A DNA stretch of 6,552 nucleotides from Bacteroidota bacterium (GTDB lineage: Bacteria; Bacteroidota; Bacteroidia; Flavobacteriales; Weeksellaceae): the NCBI GenBank assembly GCA_023399675.1, contig JAEWOM010000021.1, positions 1 through 6,552 of the forward strand, read 5' to 3'. A model generated the notes under the pieces. It did no database searches. It was not told where the DNA came from and was given only the letters and a program-made list of their open reading frames with translations. Made by a program: the position numbers and the translations under genes. The first letter of the stretch is position 1. Every line of letters begins with the position of its first letter. Shown here piece by piece: positions 6,371 to 6,552 of the stretch.

Positions 6371-6552
6371 TCAGTGAAACCGGTAGACAACTGCATTGAT
6401 GTTCATCCCAGCTCCGACTGAAGCGAAGACGACATTGCCTTCATCTTCAAATTCATGGCCTTCCAATTCGCCTTTTTTTATCAGATCCAGCATGGTCGGA
6501 ATTGTGGCAACCGACGAATTGCCGAACTGCTGAATGGTCATCGGCGCTACGG
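6371..6552 (-). CDS. 3-oxoacyl-ACP synthase III (KAS III) family protein, C-terminal end
   Basis: Only the last 59 codons lie in the window; the frame is open from the right edge to TGA (6373-6371). QQFGNSSVATIPTMLDL matches the KAS III segment around the catalytic Asn (GN-T/S-S-A/V-x-x-P), so the Asn in FGNSS is the likely active-site residue. The end, FASVGAGMNINAVVYRF, matches the final beta-strand and Gly-rich loop (FGGGFTWGAALVRF in E. coli FabH). The enzymes condense acyl-CoA with malonyl-ACP. The Gly-rich loop reads SVGAGMNIN rather than GGGFTWG, so this may be one of the secondary KAS III-like enzymes of flavobacteria rather than the housekeeping FabH; hence no symbol. The catalytic Cys and His lie outside the window. 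A strong terminator follows directly. Confidence 0.87.
   Translation of the reverse strand, partial: VAPMTIQQFGNSSVATIPTMLDLIKKGELEGHEFEDEGNVVFASVGAGMNINAVVYRFH

Overview
This window looks like chromosome of a flavobacterium (Bacteroidota), most likely a Chryseobacterium/Kaistella-type member of the Weeksellaceae. The evidence is moderate-to-low GC, A-rich stretches instead of Shine-Dalgarno sites before start codons, matches to the flavobacterial -7 element TAnnTTTG, and protein relatives that are typical of this group, above all a short-chain-type L-threonine 3-dehydrogenase. It reads as ordinary housekeeping chromosome. I saw no mobile element, CRISPR array, tRNA or rRNA.

Layout, left to right. 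(1) 2-481 (+): C-terminal part of a YegS/DgkB-type lipid kinase, cut by the window edge. (2) 482-2176 (-): exported gamma-glutamyltransferase with complete active-site motifs; its stop codon directly abuts that of the kinase. (3) 2192-3179 (-): exported M28-family zinc aminopeptidase that is broken. Compared with the family pattern, 5 nt are missing at position 2297. This stops the frame and removes the Tyr-His pair containing the last zinc ligand, while the remaining 34 codons stay intact in another frame. (4) 3180-3316: divergent intergenic region with candidate promoters on both strands. (5) 3317-4282 (+): SDR-type L-threonine 3-dehydrogenase, followed by two tandem hairpins. (6) 4356-5108 (+): a small polysaccharide-deacetylase-fold protein in which nearly every catalytic and metal-binding position is replaced, a probable pseudoenzyme. 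(7) 5105-6310 (-): membrane-anchored calcineurin-like metallophosphoesterase with an internal twin-arginine-like motif. (8) 6324-6347: strong intrinsic terminator acting on the minus strand. (9) 6371-6552 (-): C-terminal end of a ketoacyl-ACP synthase III family gene, cut by the window edge.

How they fit together: the M28 peptidase and gamma-glutamyltransferase are 15 bp apart on the same strand, both with signal peptides, and probably form a two-gene unit for periplasmic peptide/glutathione breakdown. Threonine dehydrogenase would feed threonine carbon into glycine and acetyl-CoA. The other genes have envelope or lipid roles but no clear joint pathway. I see no new multi-gene system. The two points most worth a second look are the apparently precise loss of the zinc-ligand codons in the M28 gene and the intact but catalytically stripped deacetylase-like gene.
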